A model generated the notes under the pieces. That model was not told the origin of the DNA and searched no databases. It worked only from the letters and a program-made list of their open reading frames with translations. Both the position numbers and the translations under genes were made by a program. From contig NZ_JASJPW010000009.1 in assembly GCF_030052995.1 (NCBI RefSeq), positions 1 to 64,000 of the forward strand: DNA of 64,000 nucleotides, in the 5' to 3' direction. The first letter of the stretch is position 1. Each line of letters begins with the position of its first letter. Origin of the DNA: Gemmobacter sp. 24YEA27 (GTDB lineage: Bacteria; Pseudomonadota; Alphaproteobacteria; Rhodobacterales; Rhodobacteraceae). Shown one piece after another: positions 8,071-17,796 of the stretch.

Positions 8071-9552
8071 ATGCGTATCGTCATCGCCCGCCAGAACCAC
8101 GAGACCAATACATTCTCGCCCGTGCCGACCTCGCTTGCGGCCTTTCGCCCGCTTTATGGTGATGCCGCTCTGGCCGAAGCGAAGGGGATGAAGACCGCGC
8201 TCGGCGCGTTTCACGCCTGGGCGAAAAAACAGCGCGCAGAAATTTCCTGCCCGCTGATCGCCCATGCCTGGCCAAGCGCGCCGGTTGAGGATGATGCGTT
8301 TGAGCATATGGCCGAAGTCATCCTTGCCGATGTCGCGAAGGGCTGTGATGTCATCCTGCTCGATTTGCACGGCGCGATGGTCACACGTAGCCATGATGAC
8401 GGCGAAGGCGCGTTACTGTCACAGATCAGGGCGGCCGCGCCCGGCGTTCCGATTGGCGTCGCGCTAGATCTGCACGGGAACATCACGCAGCAGATGGTGG
8501 AAAATTGCGATGTGATCGCGGGGTTCAAGACCTATCCGCATATCGATATGTACGAGACCGGCGAACTGGTCTGTAAGATGATGGACCAGATGCAGACGGG
8601 TCTGCGCCCGGTCATGGCGCGCGTGCAGCCACCGCTTCTGGGTCATACATTGCCGATGAACACGACCGTGCCCGGAGCGATGCTGGATGTGATCAACCTT
8701 GCCCGCGCCGCGGAGGCGCGCGAGGGTGTACTCGCTGTGACGGTATTTGGCGGCTTTCCGGCGGCGGATCTTTACGAGGCAGGGGCGAGTGTGGTCGCGG
8801 TGACGACCCCCGATCTTGACCCAAAGGTGGTGGCACATGAGATTGCCCGCGCGATCTGGGATCGCCGGGACGAATTTCTGTATGATCAGAAGCCGCTTGA
8901 ACAGTCGATTGCGGCCGCCAGGGCGGCGGCGCATGGGCCTGGGCAGGGGCCTGTCCTCATGCTTGACCACGGCGACAACTGTATGTCGGGCGGTACCTGC
9001 GAGAATATGGATGTGCTTGAGGCGGCGCTTGCAGCGGGGCTCAGTGGTATTCTGACCGGCCCGGTGGCCGATCCCGAGGCGGTTGAGGCCGCTTTTGCCG
9101 CAGGTGTTGGTACAGAGGTGACGATAGATGTCGGCAATAAGATCCCGGCGGAGGGCTTTGCCGCGCCGCGCCCGCCCTTGCCGCTGAAGGGCAAGGTGCT
9201 GGCGCTTGGTTCGGGAGATTACCGGATCACCGGACCAATCTACACCGGGATGGAGTGCAGCATGGGCCGTTCTGCGGTGATTGATACCGGCGCGGCCCAG
9301 GTGCTGATTTCGTCGCAGACGCATGAACCCTGGGATGAGGCGGTTTTCACCACACTCGGCCTTGATCCGCGCCGCGCCCAATATTTGCTCCTCAAGTCGC
9401 GAATGTATTGCCGCCCGGTCTTCGAGCCATTAGCGAAAGCGGTGGTGGAATGTGCCGGAGGCGGGGTGACCGGCTCCGATTACAGCCTTTTCCCATACAG
9501 CAAACTACGGCGTCCGATTTGTCCTTTGGATCCGGGCGTCGAATGGGAGTAG
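8071..9552 (+). CDS. M81 (MlrC-like) metallopeptidase family protein
   Basis: This 493-aa protein starts at ATG 8071, giving the family-typical MRIVIARQNHETNTFSP. The N-terminal DUF1485/MlrC domain contains CDVILLDLHGAMV and IGVALDLHGNIT with the metal-binding Asp/His pairs. The C-terminal MlrC_C domain includes LMLDHGDNCMSGG. M81 enzymes are related to the microcystin-degrading MlrC, but most members have unknown substrates. They often sit beside ABC importers and amidohydrolases, as here. It is probably a second step acting on the imported amide. The stop is four bases before the regulator gene. Confidence 0.83.
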   Translation: MRIVIARQNHETNTFSPVPTSLAAFRPLYGDAALAEAKGMKTALGAFHAWAKKQRAEISCPLIAHAWPSAPVEDDAFEHMAEVILADVAKGCDVILLDLHGAMVTRSHDDGEGALLSQIRAAAPGVPIGVALDLHGNITQQMVENCDVIAGFKTYPHIDMYETGELVCKMMDQMQTGLRPVMARVQPPLLGHTLPMNTTVPGAMLDVINLARAAEAREGVLAVTVFGGFPAADLYEAGASVVAVTTPDLDPKVVAHEIARAIWDRRDEFLYDQKPLEQSIAAARAAAHGPGQGPVLMLDHGDNCMSGGTCENMDVLEAALAAGLSGILTGPVADPEAVEAAFAAGVGTEVTIDVGNKIPAEGFAAPRPPLPLKGKVLALGSGDYRITGPIYTGMECSMGRSAVIDTGAAQVLISSQTHEPWDEAVFTTLGLDPRRAQYLLLKSRMYCRPVFEPLAKAVVECAGGGVTGSDYSLFPYSKLRRPICPLDPGVEWE

Positions 9553-9555
9553 CAA

Positions 9556-10359
9556 ATGTCGTCAGATCAGGGCCCGACGGATCATGAAGCGGGCACGCGC
9601 ATCGTTCTGCCCCCGGCGCGCCCGATGCGGCGGATCAAGCTCTCGGATCAGGTGGCGGAAGAGTTGCGCCGCTGGATTGCACGTGAGAACCTTGGCCCCA
9701 GGGACCGGCTGCCCCCAGAAAAGGTGCTGATGCAGCATTTCGGCTGCTCCAAGGGCACGATCCGCGAGGCGCTGAAAGCCCTGGAGGTTGAGGGCCTTTT
9801 GATCATGCAGTCGGGCGCAAATGGTGGGCCGGAAATCCAGGCGACCTCGACGCTGGTCGTGATCCAGCAGATGCGGCAGTATTTCCATTTCCAGCATCTC
9901 GATTTTAAAGATGTCTACGAGGTGCGCCGCAAGCTGGAAGTGATGCTTGCCGATCACGTCGTCGGGCGTCTGACCCCGGACCACTTTGCCCGTTTGCAGG
10001 AAAATATAGACATCTGTCAGCGGGCGGTGCGCGATGATGACCGCGAATCCGGTCGCGTGGTCGAGGTGAAATTCCACGATATCCTTGCCGAGGCCTGCGA
10101 CAATTCAATCCTTGATCTGATGTGCCGTTTTCTCAATGTGATGGTGCGCGATCTGGTGCTGCGCCGCACCGACAGCCTGCGTGAACACTCGACGTTCGGG
10201 CAGCAGAATATTGATGCACATATCGAGCTGCTGGCAGCCTTCCGCCGCGAAGATCGCGCTGCGGTGCGGGAAATCATGGAGCGCCACATGCATTGCGCCG
10301 AATGCTCGATGCAGGATCTGGACGCAACCTTCCACCTGGATCTCCTGAGCCGTCAGTAG
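9556..10359 (+). CDS. GntR-family regulator with FCD ligand domain
   Basis: This 267-aa protein has an N-terminal winged helix (LSDQVAEELRRWIARENLGPRDRLPPEKVLMQ at about residues 27-60, recognition region CSKGTIREALKALEVEGL). An all-helical FCD domain follows, with the metal-ligand pattern expected of the class: Asp/His in VEVKFHDILAEA and His residues near the end. As the last gene of the importer operon it probably senses the imported compound or a breakdown product and controls the promoter upstream of 2201. The inverted repeat at 2141-2156 is a candidate site. Confidence 0.85.
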   Translation: MSSDQGPTDHEAGTRIVLPPARPMRRIKLSDQVAEELRRWIARENLGPRDRLPPEKVLMQHFGCSKGTIREALKALEVEGLLIMQSGANGGPEIQATSTLVVIQQMRQYFHFQHLDFKDVYEVRRKLEVMLADHVVGRLTPDHFARLQENIDICQRAVRDDDRESGRVVEVKFHDILAEACDNSILDLMCRFLNVMVRDLVLRRTDSLREHSTFGQQNIDAHIELLAAFRREDRAAVREIMERHMHCAECSMQDLDATFHLDLLSRQ

Positions 10360-11068
10360 GACTGACCGCCCCTGCCAGATCCAGACACTCCGGCGCGAGC
10401 TCAGGTTGCGACGATGATCCTTTCTCCCGCGGGCCACCTCACTCCGGGCTCAAAGTTGCTTCGCCACATAGGAGCAGACACGATAAGAATAAGCGGCTTT
10501 AACGATCGCATATCGTAGGAATGATCCGGGAGCAGGAAGAAAGTATTGGCCGGCCGTTTCGTCCCTCATAGCGGCGATCATGGCCGAGACTTTTCTGCGG
10601 CACCATTCGAACGTCAGCATTCAAGAATGCCGCCACGCAGCATTGGCCGGGGCGGACCGTCGGCAAAGGGCCGCCTATTCCTGATCTATCGTCGCCATGT
10701 CTCCTCAAAATCCCCTTCGTGAACTTCCCCTGGTTCCCAAATCTCCCCTGTTAAACCTCTCCTGAATTATCCGGAATCTCCCCTCCCTTCACATCGTGAT
10801 CATCAAGTTCCCCAATCCGATATTTCCATCCTGATATATCTCCCCGCCCATTGGTGGTATTTCCCAGATCAATCTCGAATTCATGTTGTTAACCCTGGGG
10901 AGCGGCGGCCCGGTATGATCCGTTCGGCAACCGCCAGCTGCAGGGCAATGGGCGGATGTTCTGCAACGATGTGCTCACACTCCACGACACGCTGACGATC
11001 CGTTTCGACCCAGCGATCAAATGGGCTTCCGGGCCGCGGGGGCATGCGTCGCGGATGACCGCTCCGGC
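10360..11068. other. 709-bp gap between importer operon and mobile segment
   Basis: I see no convincing gene. A pyrimidine-rich part (10707-10845) has short repeated AA-N-N-T-CCCC motifs. At about 10890-11000 the forward strand reads a short protein-like stretch (YDPFGNRQLQGNG, LTLHDTLTIRFDP) without a start, possibly the tail of a lost gene. The gap marks the boundary between the catabolic operon and the mobilization-related genes. Confidence 0.4.
10707..10845 (-). repeat. Iteron-like short G-rich repeats
   Basis: Seven degenerate copies of a nine-base unit (best form AATCTCCCC; GGGGAGATT on the reverse strand) begin near 10707, 10722, 10740, 10754, 10775, 10805 and 10837, with spacing of 14-32 bp. 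Copies at 10740 and 10775 are identical. The arrangement is looser than that of a classical replication iteron. Function is unknown. Confidence 0.35.
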
Positions 11069-13339
11069 TCAGTCGGATCCGGTGTCGTGTGAGGGGCGCC
11101 CGACGTCTGCAGAACCGGCTCCAGCGCTTTGCACGACCCTCAGCACCTCACCGAAACAGATCTGATCGAGCCAGTGTCGCAGCGCAGCACCGTTCAGCTC
11201 GCGCGCCTCCTGCAGGGCGCGGGCCATTTGCGCCAGGAGCTCGCGGTGGGCGGTGAGAATCTGCAGGGCGCGGCCCTGGCCCTCGGCCAGCCGCTGTGCC
11301 ACCCGGGCGCGGCGCAGTGGGTCGGCCAGCAAAATGTGATCCGGGGCATCTGTCCAGACCGCACCCTCCCCTCCCAGACCGAAACGGGTGTCGATCATCA
11401 GCGCAATCCGGGTCGCGATTGCGAGATCGGAGGCCGGATCCCCTCCGGCACCGACTGAGATCGTGCCGATCAGCAGATGCTCGGCCGCGCGCCCGGCCAT
11501 GGAGCAGGCGATCTCATCGAGCAGATCACAGAGCAGGTGATTTGTCTTAGCCGACAGCCGATGCGTCTCGCCGCCATCCGCCAGGATCACCAGTCGTTGC
11601 GGCACGCCGCGCAGCAAGGCGGCCGCGACAATGGCATGGCCGCATTCGTGGACGGCGGTGCGGGCATCACTGGCGGCCTGTGCCGGGTCAGCGGGCGCGA
11701 TCCCGAGATGGCCGAGGATTTGCCCGGCATCGAGGCTTTGGCCCGCCGCCCGGGCGTCCGACCTTGCGGCGCGGATAGCAGCATCGATGGCGGCGGCACT
11801 GGTGCCCACGATCCGACGGGCCAGGGCCGCAATGTCGATCCGCCCCGCATCGCTGGCCAGATGTTGGCGCAACATGCCGGTGATTGCGGCCATATCGGGC
11901 AGGGGCATAGAGATCTTGAGGTCGAAGCGCCCAGGCCTCAGCACCGCCTGGTCAATGCGGCCAGGATCATTGCAGGTGCCGATCACGATCACCCCGGGGT
12001 TCCGTGACAGCCCGTCGAGCTCGGACAGGAAGGCGTTAATCACCTGCGTGCGGTAACTGATCCCATGCAGATCGCCATTGTTGCGCGAGCCGACCGCGTC
12101 AATCTCGTCGATCAAAAGCAGGCACGGCGCCGCCCGCCGCGCCCTGGAAAAGGCCTGGCGCATCTCGCGCAACATGTCGCCGAGATGCCCCGCTGACTGC
12201 CATTGCGCAAAATTTGCCTCGATTATCCGGACCCCGGCCGTGTTGCCCATGGCCCTTGCAAGCCAGCTCTTGCCGGTGCCCGGTGGACCGTAGAGCAGCA
12301 ATGAATGCGAGAGCTCGCCCCAGTCGATCTCTCCGGCCTGCCAGAGGTTTATATCTGACGCCAGACGCTGAGCGGCGCGCAGGGCCGGGCTATCGCCGGT
12401 CATCGCATCGAGGTCCGGGGCGGCCGGCTCGCGCTGTGGCGCATTCGGCCGCAGAGCGGCAGTGCGCTCGGCCAGCCGCCGCGCGACCGCATACGCATCT
12501 GGTTCGCGCAGGGCAAGGCGCAGCGTGGTCCAGCTCAACCTTGCGAGATCGTGGCTTTCCGGCAGCAGGCCAGGTAGCGTCGCAGGCGAAAATCTCTGCT
12601 GCGCCCCATGGCTATGGTGCAAACCGGCAATCAGGATCTCTCGACTGATCGGGGCGAGGGGGCGGTCGCATTCGATCTCTGCAGTGAGTGTCGGCGGCAG
12701 ATGGATCCCGTCAATCAGCAGGATCAGGATCGGCAGCCCGGCATCGATCGCCTCGTCGATATACTGCATCTGGCGGCGACGCACCTGGGGCTGGTCGCCC
12801 GAAATCTCCGAGGTCCTGGCGGCGACGGTGGCCAGCACATTCGTTACGGGGGGAAGGGACAGCATATCCTCCTCCAGGCGCCAGCCAGGAGGCAAGAGGC
12901 CGGCGGGCAGCACCCGCAGCAAAACATCGATCTCCGCCGGGGCAAGCCCGTGCAATACAGTGAGGCTGCCAGGGGCGAGCATGGCATCGAAGGCCTCCTG
13001 CGTGCCAAATGTCGCGGCCAGGCGCAGGGTGCAGAACAGATCACGCATCGGGATCGGGGGCAGGATCGGGGAGACGTCTTGCAGGGCTTTGGCCTGCCTG
13101 GGGGCCGCCCGTGCCTTTGCGCCCTTGCCCGTTGCAAGGGAGCTGTGGCCCTGCCGGTCGCTTTGCGCCTGCGTCTGTGTCACCCGTTGTGCAGGCAATC
13201 GCGTGTTGCTTCGTTGCGGGGCAGAACTCTCGGCTTGCCCGCGGGTATCATCGGCGATGGAAACGCCAGTCCTGAGCCGGGTCAGGAAGCTCTCGGCCAG
13301 GGGCAACCAGATTGGATCGGGTGGATTTGTCGCGGGCAT
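11069..13339 (-). CDS. Soluble AAA+ ATPase with FtsH-like (M41) zinc peptidase domain
   Basis: This 756-aa protein has an N-terminal region of about 320 aa with no recognised domain. An AAA+ module follows: Walker A GPPGTGKS at about 351, Walker B LLLIDEIDA at about 407, and the second-region-of-homology arginines in LRPGRFD. The C-terminal domain has HECGH at residues 564-568, matching FtsH HEAGH. A downstream GDPASDLAIAT supplies the third zinc ligand position. Unlike FtsH, no N-terminal membrane segments are seen, so it should be cytoplasmic. It would be an ATP-driven protease of unknown target. Such FtsH-like proteins occur on plasmids and islands. It lies in one direction with the two genes upstream (13467-15125). 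Confidence 0.8.
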   Translation of the reverse strand: MPATNPPDPIWLPLAESFLTRLRTGVSIADDTRGQAESSAPQRSNTRLPAQRVTQTQAQSDRQGHSSLATGKGAKARAAPRQAKALQDVSPILPPIPMRDLFCTLRLAATFGTQEAFDAMLAPGSLTVLHGLAPAEIDVLLRVLPAGLLPPGWRLEEDMLSLPPVTNVLATVAARTSEISGDQPQVRRRQMQYIDEAIDAGLPILILLIDGIHLPPTLTAEIECDRPLAPISREILIAGLHHSHGAQQRFSPATLPGLLPESHDLARLSWTTLRLALREPDAYAVARRLAERTAALRPNAPQREPAAPDLDAMTGDSPALRAAQRLASDINLWQAGEIDWGELSHSLLLYGPPGTGKSWLARAMGNTAGVRIIEANFAQWQSAGHLGDMLREMRQAFSRARRAAPCLLLIDEIDAVGSRNNGDLHGISYRTQVINAFLSELDGLSRNPGVIVIGTCNDPGRIDQAVLRPGRFDLKISMPLPDMAAITGMLRQHLASDAGRIDIAALARRIVGTSAAAIDAAIRAARSDARAAGQSLDAGQILGHLGIAPADPAQAASDARTAVHECGHAIVAAALLRGVPQRLVILADGGETHRLSAKTNHLLCDLLDEIACSMAGRAAEHLLIGTISVGAGGDPASDLAIATRIALMIDTRFGLGGEGAVWTDAPDHILLADPLRRARVAQRLAEGQGRALQILTAHRELLAQMARALQEARELNGAALRHWLDQICFGEVLRVVQSAGAGSADVGRPSHDTGSD

Positions 13340-13466
13340 GGAGCGTTGGTCCTTTGCGAAAGAGCTGGCGCATCCCGGTGGGATGGCACCGAAACGGGCA
13401 GGTCCAGGGCACTGGGGCCAGGGTCATGGAGGGATGGGTGCCGGGGCTTGTGCGGGGCCTGCCCCC

Positions 13467-14489
13467 TCAGCCGGCTGAACCCTGCCGCCCGACCTCATCG
13501 AGCAGGCGCATGATCTCGGGCGTGAGGGAGGCCTCATAAACCTCGGATCGCACCCGGATCTGCCGCTGGTAATGTGCAGGGTCCACAACATCTGTCGGAT
13601 GGCGGCGGCGCAGATGCGCATGCAACCGTTTCTCGATCCGCACCGCGACATGACCGCTGGCAACCGGCAGCCTGCGCAGGATGCTGCAAGGCATGTCGCG
13701 ATCCTGCTGCAGCTGCCAGTTCAGGCGCGAGTCCGGGTCCCGGGCAAAGCCGAGTTTTACAACTTGCCTGCCGCTGGAGAGGGTGAAGGCCATTACATAT
13801 ATCCAGCTGGGGGCCGCCGCCCATCCGGGACCACATTCAGCACAGTCGAAGCGTCCAGTCTGCATGTTCTGCCGCGTGATGCTTTGGCGCGCGCCACAAC
13901 AATGGCCATAAAGCCGGTAACCGGCACGTCCCTGCGGATCGGTTCCGATCAGGACCCAGCCCCGCAGAGCCGCCTTCTCCGCATCGGATTGCGCAAGGCA
14001 GATGGTGCAGCGCACCCCTGTTCGCCCCTGCCCGACACGCAGGATCAGTTCATGCTGTCGGCGCAGCTCATGTCCGCAGGGGGCACGATAGAAGCTGTAA
14101 TGCGGATTGTCCGGGTCGCCGCGCAGCCAGACCAGACCTGCTTCCAGCGCTTCGGTGACGCGGCGGTCGGCCATGCAGCCCGGACAGGTCGGCTGTGCTG
14201 TGCGCAAGGTGTAAATCTTCGAGACATGGGCCTGTGCGCAGGTTTTGCATCGAAGTTCGAGGTGAAAGCGGTCCTTGATGCGGGCGGTGATCGAGAACCC
14301 TTTCGCCTCGGCCAGCTGATGCCAGTCCTGCGGGATCTCGGTCGGCAAGGCAGACGGGGTGGCATCAGGCTCGGTGGTAACGACAGCTGCACTTACCCAT
14401 GAAGCAGACGCCTCTCCGGGGGCAGGGGCATTCAGGGAAGGATCTGGCGGTCTTTTGGGCATAGAAAGAACTCTTTCAATTGGGGACAT
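13467..14489 (-). CDS. Zinc-ribbon-rich protein with GIY-YIG/T5orf172-like domain
   Basis: This 340-aa protein has six Cys-rich knuckles (CKTC, CPGC, PCGHE, CTIC, HCCG, CAEC) across about residues 80-225. They are followed by WIYVMAFTLSSGRQVVKLGF and ARDPDSRL, which resemble the Y-x-Y...K-x-G core of T5orf172/MUG113-type GIY-YIG nucleases. A later Glu/His pair (IEKRLHAHL) would fit that fold. It may bind and cut DNA or act in a structural role. The start could be 14489 or the internal Met at 14462. It is separated by 127 bp from both neighbours, which run in the same direction. Confidence 0.6.
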   Translation of the reverse strand: MSPIERVLSMPKRPPDPSLNAPAPGEASASWVSAAVVTTEPDATPSALPTEIPQDWHQLAEAKGFSITARIKDRFHLELRCKTCAQAHVSKIYTLRTAQPTCPGCMADRRVTEALEAGLVWLRGDPDNPHYSFYRAPCGHELRRQHELILRVGQGRTGVRCTICLAQSDAEKAALRGWVLIGTDPQGRAGYRLYGHCCGARQSITRQNMQTGRFDCAECGPGWAAAPSWIYVMAFTLSSGRQVVKLGFARDPDSRLNWQLQQDRDMPCSILRRLPVASGHVAVRIEKRLHAHLRRRHPTDVVDPAHYQRQIRVRSEVYEASLTPEIMRLLDEVGRQGSAG

Positions 14490-14615
14490 CCATTGCCGAT
14501 GCTGAAGTGAGTGCCGGTTGTGGCCGATGCCGTGGGCACAGCTGCTCCCCTGCGCGCGCTGGAACGGGCTGCTTTGGCTGCTGTGCGGATGATGTGGAGA
14601 ACGGTCCGGACGCGC

Positions 14616-15125
14616 TTAGCCCGAAGGCTCGCCCTGCGCGTCTTCCTCAGGGTCGTTCGCGCTTCCGTGCAGAGTGGCAAGCGCACGCAGCTGCACGAGG
14701 CCCTGCGCCAGCAGACCGTCGATATCGGGATCAGGGGGTAAGGGCATGGCCGCCCCACCGATCCCCGGCAGCTCCAGAAGCTCACAGGCCTCACTGAACT
14801 CTGCGGCGCTCTCTGCGCCAAGGAGACAATCGGCGAGCAACGTCAGCCGCAGCATGGACTCATGAGCGAGGCTCCGCGCCGGGCTGCGACGGATCAGGGT
14901 GATCAGATGGGTGACTTCGGTCTGGGCCCGCTCGGCCTCGTCCAGCCTCGGGCGCATGGCGGAGGCCCAGATACTTTCGCCCCCCTGGAGCGCCTGTTCA
15001 CTGGCGATGTAATGGGACAGGGCGTCAAGGAACCTCCTGAAGAGGATCGGAATCTGGCCTGGTGGTCTGCCATCAGGCATTGCTTCAATCGCCGCAAGCG
15101 GCGTGATAGAGGTGGCGTCAGCCAT
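14616..15125 (-). CDS. Hypothetical protein in the mobile segment
   Basis: Starting from MADATSITPL (ATG 15125) this is a 169-aa, mostly helical acidic protein with no motif I recognise. Upstream in-frame residues to 15200 are low-complexity and less likely coding. It is the first of three reverse-strand genes leading to the AAA+/M41 protease, and it diverges from the small ribbon-helix-helix protein at 15241. The shared promoter region suggests joint control, which is inferred only from position. Confidence 0.5.
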   Translation of the reverse strand: MADATSITPLAAIEAMPDGRPPGQIPILFRRFLDALSHYIASEQALQGGESIWASAMRPRLDEAERAQTEVTHLITLIRRSPARSLAHESMLRLTLLADCLLGAESAAEFSEACELLELPGIGGAAMPLPPDPDIDGLLAQGLVQLRALATLHGSANDPEEDAQGEPSG

Positions 15126-15240
15126 CGTCGATCTCCCTTGACGAGATCGGTTGTGGTCAGGGCATTGGTGAGGGTTGCCGCCCTTGCCAATGCCCGCCAT
15201 TCATGACATTATGACTCCATAAAGTCAATCAGGATTTGTC

Positions 15241-15423
15241 ATGACTGAACCCCGTAAATTTGGCAGGCCGTCCACGGACACCGAGGCGATCACCCTGCGT
15301 CTGCCCCGAGAAGCGATTCAGGTGATTGATGATCTGCGGCGCCAGGAGCCTGATCTGCCGACCCGGCCAGAGATGATCCGGCGGCTGCTGGATCCTATTC
15401 TCGGGCGCAACGGGTCCAATTGA
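15241..15423 (+). CDS. Small ribbon-helix-helix (CopG-like) DNA-binding protein
   Basis: This 60-aa protein contains AITLRLPREAIQVIDDLRRQ followed by RPEMIRRLLDPIL. The pattern is a short beta strand then two helices, as in Arc/CopG proteins. Such proteins act as plasmid copy-number, partition or antitoxin repressors. It is divergent from the 14616-15125 gene across a 115-bp gap, and probably regulates that promoter. No toxin partner is evident downstream, where an AT-rich stretch follows. Confidence 0.65.
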   Translation: MTEPRKFGRPSTDTEAITLRLPREAIQVIDDLRRQEPDLPTRPEMIRRLLDPILGRNGSN

Positions 15424-15746
15424 CAGCCTGATCCTTTGAGGGAGCAGCGGGCGTTGCGGTCGCCATCCGCAGGCTCTCTGCTTTTGAAAAAGCCCCTGAT
15501 TTTTGAAACCCATAACAAACAAGAAAACCAATTCCTCTTCAGGATCTTCCCGAAATCTTCCGGTTAATCCTTTATCATTTATAAGCAGATCCTCTCTGGA
15601 AAACCCTGTCCGTCAAATTAAAAAATCGGCAGATCTTTTTAGAAAATTTGATGCGAGCCCGAAAAGGAAGTCCCGGTCAGTGGAGCCGGCACCCCCTTCG
15701 GAAGGCGGGTGGCAGGGAACCTTACTGCGGCTGGCATGTTGTTGTT
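15424..15746. other. AT-rich non-coding stretch at the relaxase 3' end
   Basis: About 15480-15660 is distinctly richer in A+T than the surroundings, with A and T runs, and has no frame with coding character. It lies beyond the stop of the relaxase gene and downstream of the CopG-like gene. It could hold an origin, transfer site or leader. I see no defined repeat that would decide. Confidence 0.35.
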
Positions 15747-17437
15747 TTATCGGCGGGCATTCGGGCGCGGTGCGGCTGGCACTGCGACAGCCGTGTCCGG
15801 TGCCACCCCTGCCCCACCCGACACGAATGCATGCCATAGCGCCCGGATGGCCAGATCATGCCGCCGTGCCCGGGGCAGCAGCTGGAGCATCTGCTCTGCC
15901 CAACGCTGGTCCTGGGGGTCGCTGCCGCAGCACAACACGACCCCGCGCTGCCCGATCAGCTGCAAGAGGTGCAGCCCCATCCCGGGCTGTGGCTGTGGCC
16001 CTGTCACGATGATCAGCGCCGAGGCCCCCTGCGGCATCAATCGTGTCGAAAGAGCGGAGAAAAGATCAGGGACCAGCAGGCAGAGCGACGCATCGCGGGG
16101 GCCGATCAAACCGATCCCGCGATAAGCCCCATCCTTAACGGAACCGGGTGGGATCTGCTCCTCCTGCGGAGTGGCTGCGGTGGTAGACAGCCTGTCAAAT
16201 CCGATGATGCTACCATTGCGGCTGCGACGCGCCATCAGGGCCTCCGAACGTCCGTCGAACCTCAGATCTTCCCGGCAGTCCTGCAGGGCCAGGCGCATGG
16301 GTTCAGGAAGCGCCATCCCGGCGCCCTGCGCGATCGGTTGGCACCATATCTGCCGCACCGCCGTCAGATCGCGGGGCGGGTTGGAGCCCCCTTCACGCGC
16401 CCGACGCAGGAGGTGGCGGTAACGCCCGGTCTGCAGCCATTGTGCTTTGCGCCATTCTGCAATGTCGCGACGAATCTTGCCAAGCGGGCCGAGGATCGCC
16501 TGCAGCTCGGCCCGCCGAGGCGCCGCCCCCCTGTAGCGGGCGATGGCCGGCTGTGGCCTGGGCTCCTGCTCGGGGGCAAAGGCGAAGGGGCCAAACCTTG
16601 CTGTCAGCCTCGCCAGCCCCCAGGCCGCACCAAGGGCGCTGGCCGCCATCATCGACCCGTCGCTCTGATCGAGGATCCGGCCTCCGGACCGATGCCGCAG
16701 GTAGACCAGTTTTGCCCGCGCCAGCAGGCAATGCAGGGCCTGCCAATCACTTGCCCGCTCAAGCCCGGCACAAAGCCGGCGTCTGATCTCCGCAGGGATC
16801 CGGTCGCGCAATGATGAGAGACCGGTGCGCTGCTCACACCCCCTGGTCCCCGGCCATCCGGCCTCAGACCCATCTCACGATCCTGGACCTTGCCTCGCCA
16901 ATGCGCCGCAGGCTTCGGCAGCAGTTTAACATGGCCATCCTGCACCACGGCGTCGAACCTGCCGCGATCCTCGCTCCATCCCATCTGCCGCTCGATCTCG
17001 CGACAGGCGCGCTCCATCCGTGCATAATCCTGTGAAAGTGACAGGGTCTTACCGCTGATCGGATGCACCCGGTTCAGCAGGATATGCACATGCGTGTTAA
17101 TCCGGTCGCGGTGCACGCCGATCACCTGCTGGTGGCCCGCCGCGCCACATTCACGGTTCATCATCCGGGCCGCCTGGATCGCCTGTGCATCTGACACATT
17201 GTCGGTCTCTGGCCAAGACAGGATGATGTGCTTCACGGGCTGCCGGACCCTTTCGTTAAGCCCTGCGGCCGTCTGCATCTGCGCCGCCGCATCCCGCCAA
17301 TCGCCCGCAAGGTTCAGGGTCCCGGTGCTGCTCGCCTTGCTGCAGACATAACGGATGCGGGCCGCAAGGTCCCGCCTGGGGATTGTTGCCCCCGATCCCG
17401 TGCTGACAATCGTATCGCGGATGGATTTGGCGATCAT
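15747..17437 (-). pseudogene. MobA/VirD2-type relaxase, single frameshift
   Basis: The N-terminal catalytic domain reads VKHIILSWPETD and later NTHVHILLNRVHP, the HUH-type metal site. HWRGKVQDREMG and DGRGPGG follow. The frame breaks at the C5 run 16839-16843 (G5 on the coding strand). The continuation is in the next frame, with EQRTGLSSLRDRIPAEIRRRL and LVYLRHRSGGRILDQSDGS, a conserved C-terminal block of this relaxase group. One restored base gives 563 aa. Relaxases nick the transfer origin and lead the strand into the recipient. It overlaps the mobilization protein gene by four bases. The clean break at a homopolymer suggests a sequencing error. Confidence 0.8.
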
Positions 17438-17796
17438 AGCCCGCCCTCATCGCCTATGGTGCTTATTGCCAGCAGACCCTTCTGCAACTCGTGCATCCCG
17501 GCGGCGATATCCTGCAGTGCCTGTGCAAGGTCGCCGGGGAGGCCGGGAGTCTGACTCCAGTTCTGCAGGCGGGCGGCCGCCTGGCCGAGGCACCCCGACG
17601 CCATACGGGTCGACCGCGGCACACTTCCGCATTCAGCCTGCATCAACTCTCGCGCCCAGCCTGACGCGCCGTGATATCCCTGTCGCCTGGCAGCCGTGCC
17701 GAAGGCTGCTTTCTCCTGCGGTGTCACCCGGATGCTGAGGGTCGCACCGCGAATGCGGCGCGACGAGCGGGGCTGACAATCACCCGCCCTGGCCAT
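17434..17796 (-). CDS. MobC-like relaxosome accessory protein
   Basis: This 120-aa basic protein has an N-terminal ribbon-helix-helix-like segment (ATLSIRVTPQEKAAFGTAAR) and a following helical part (GYHGASGWARELMQ) typical of plasmid mobilization proteins. Its stop overlaps the relaxase start (ATGA), so the two are translationally coupled. It should bind the transfer origin and help load the relaxase. The origin of transfer is probably upstream, but I cannot define it. Confidence 0.7.
   Translation of the reverse strand: MARAGDCQPRSSRRIRGATLSIRVTPQEKAAFGTAARRQGYHGASGWARELMQAECGSVPRSTRMASGCLGQAAARLQNWSQTPGLPGDLAQALQDIAAGMHELQKGLLAISTIGDEGGL

Noticed and set aside
10956..11165. Short forward frame in the gap before the AAA+ protease
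   Set aside because: Overlaps the protease 3' end, lacks a ribosome site, and only a short part looks protein-like; noted as a possible remnant only.
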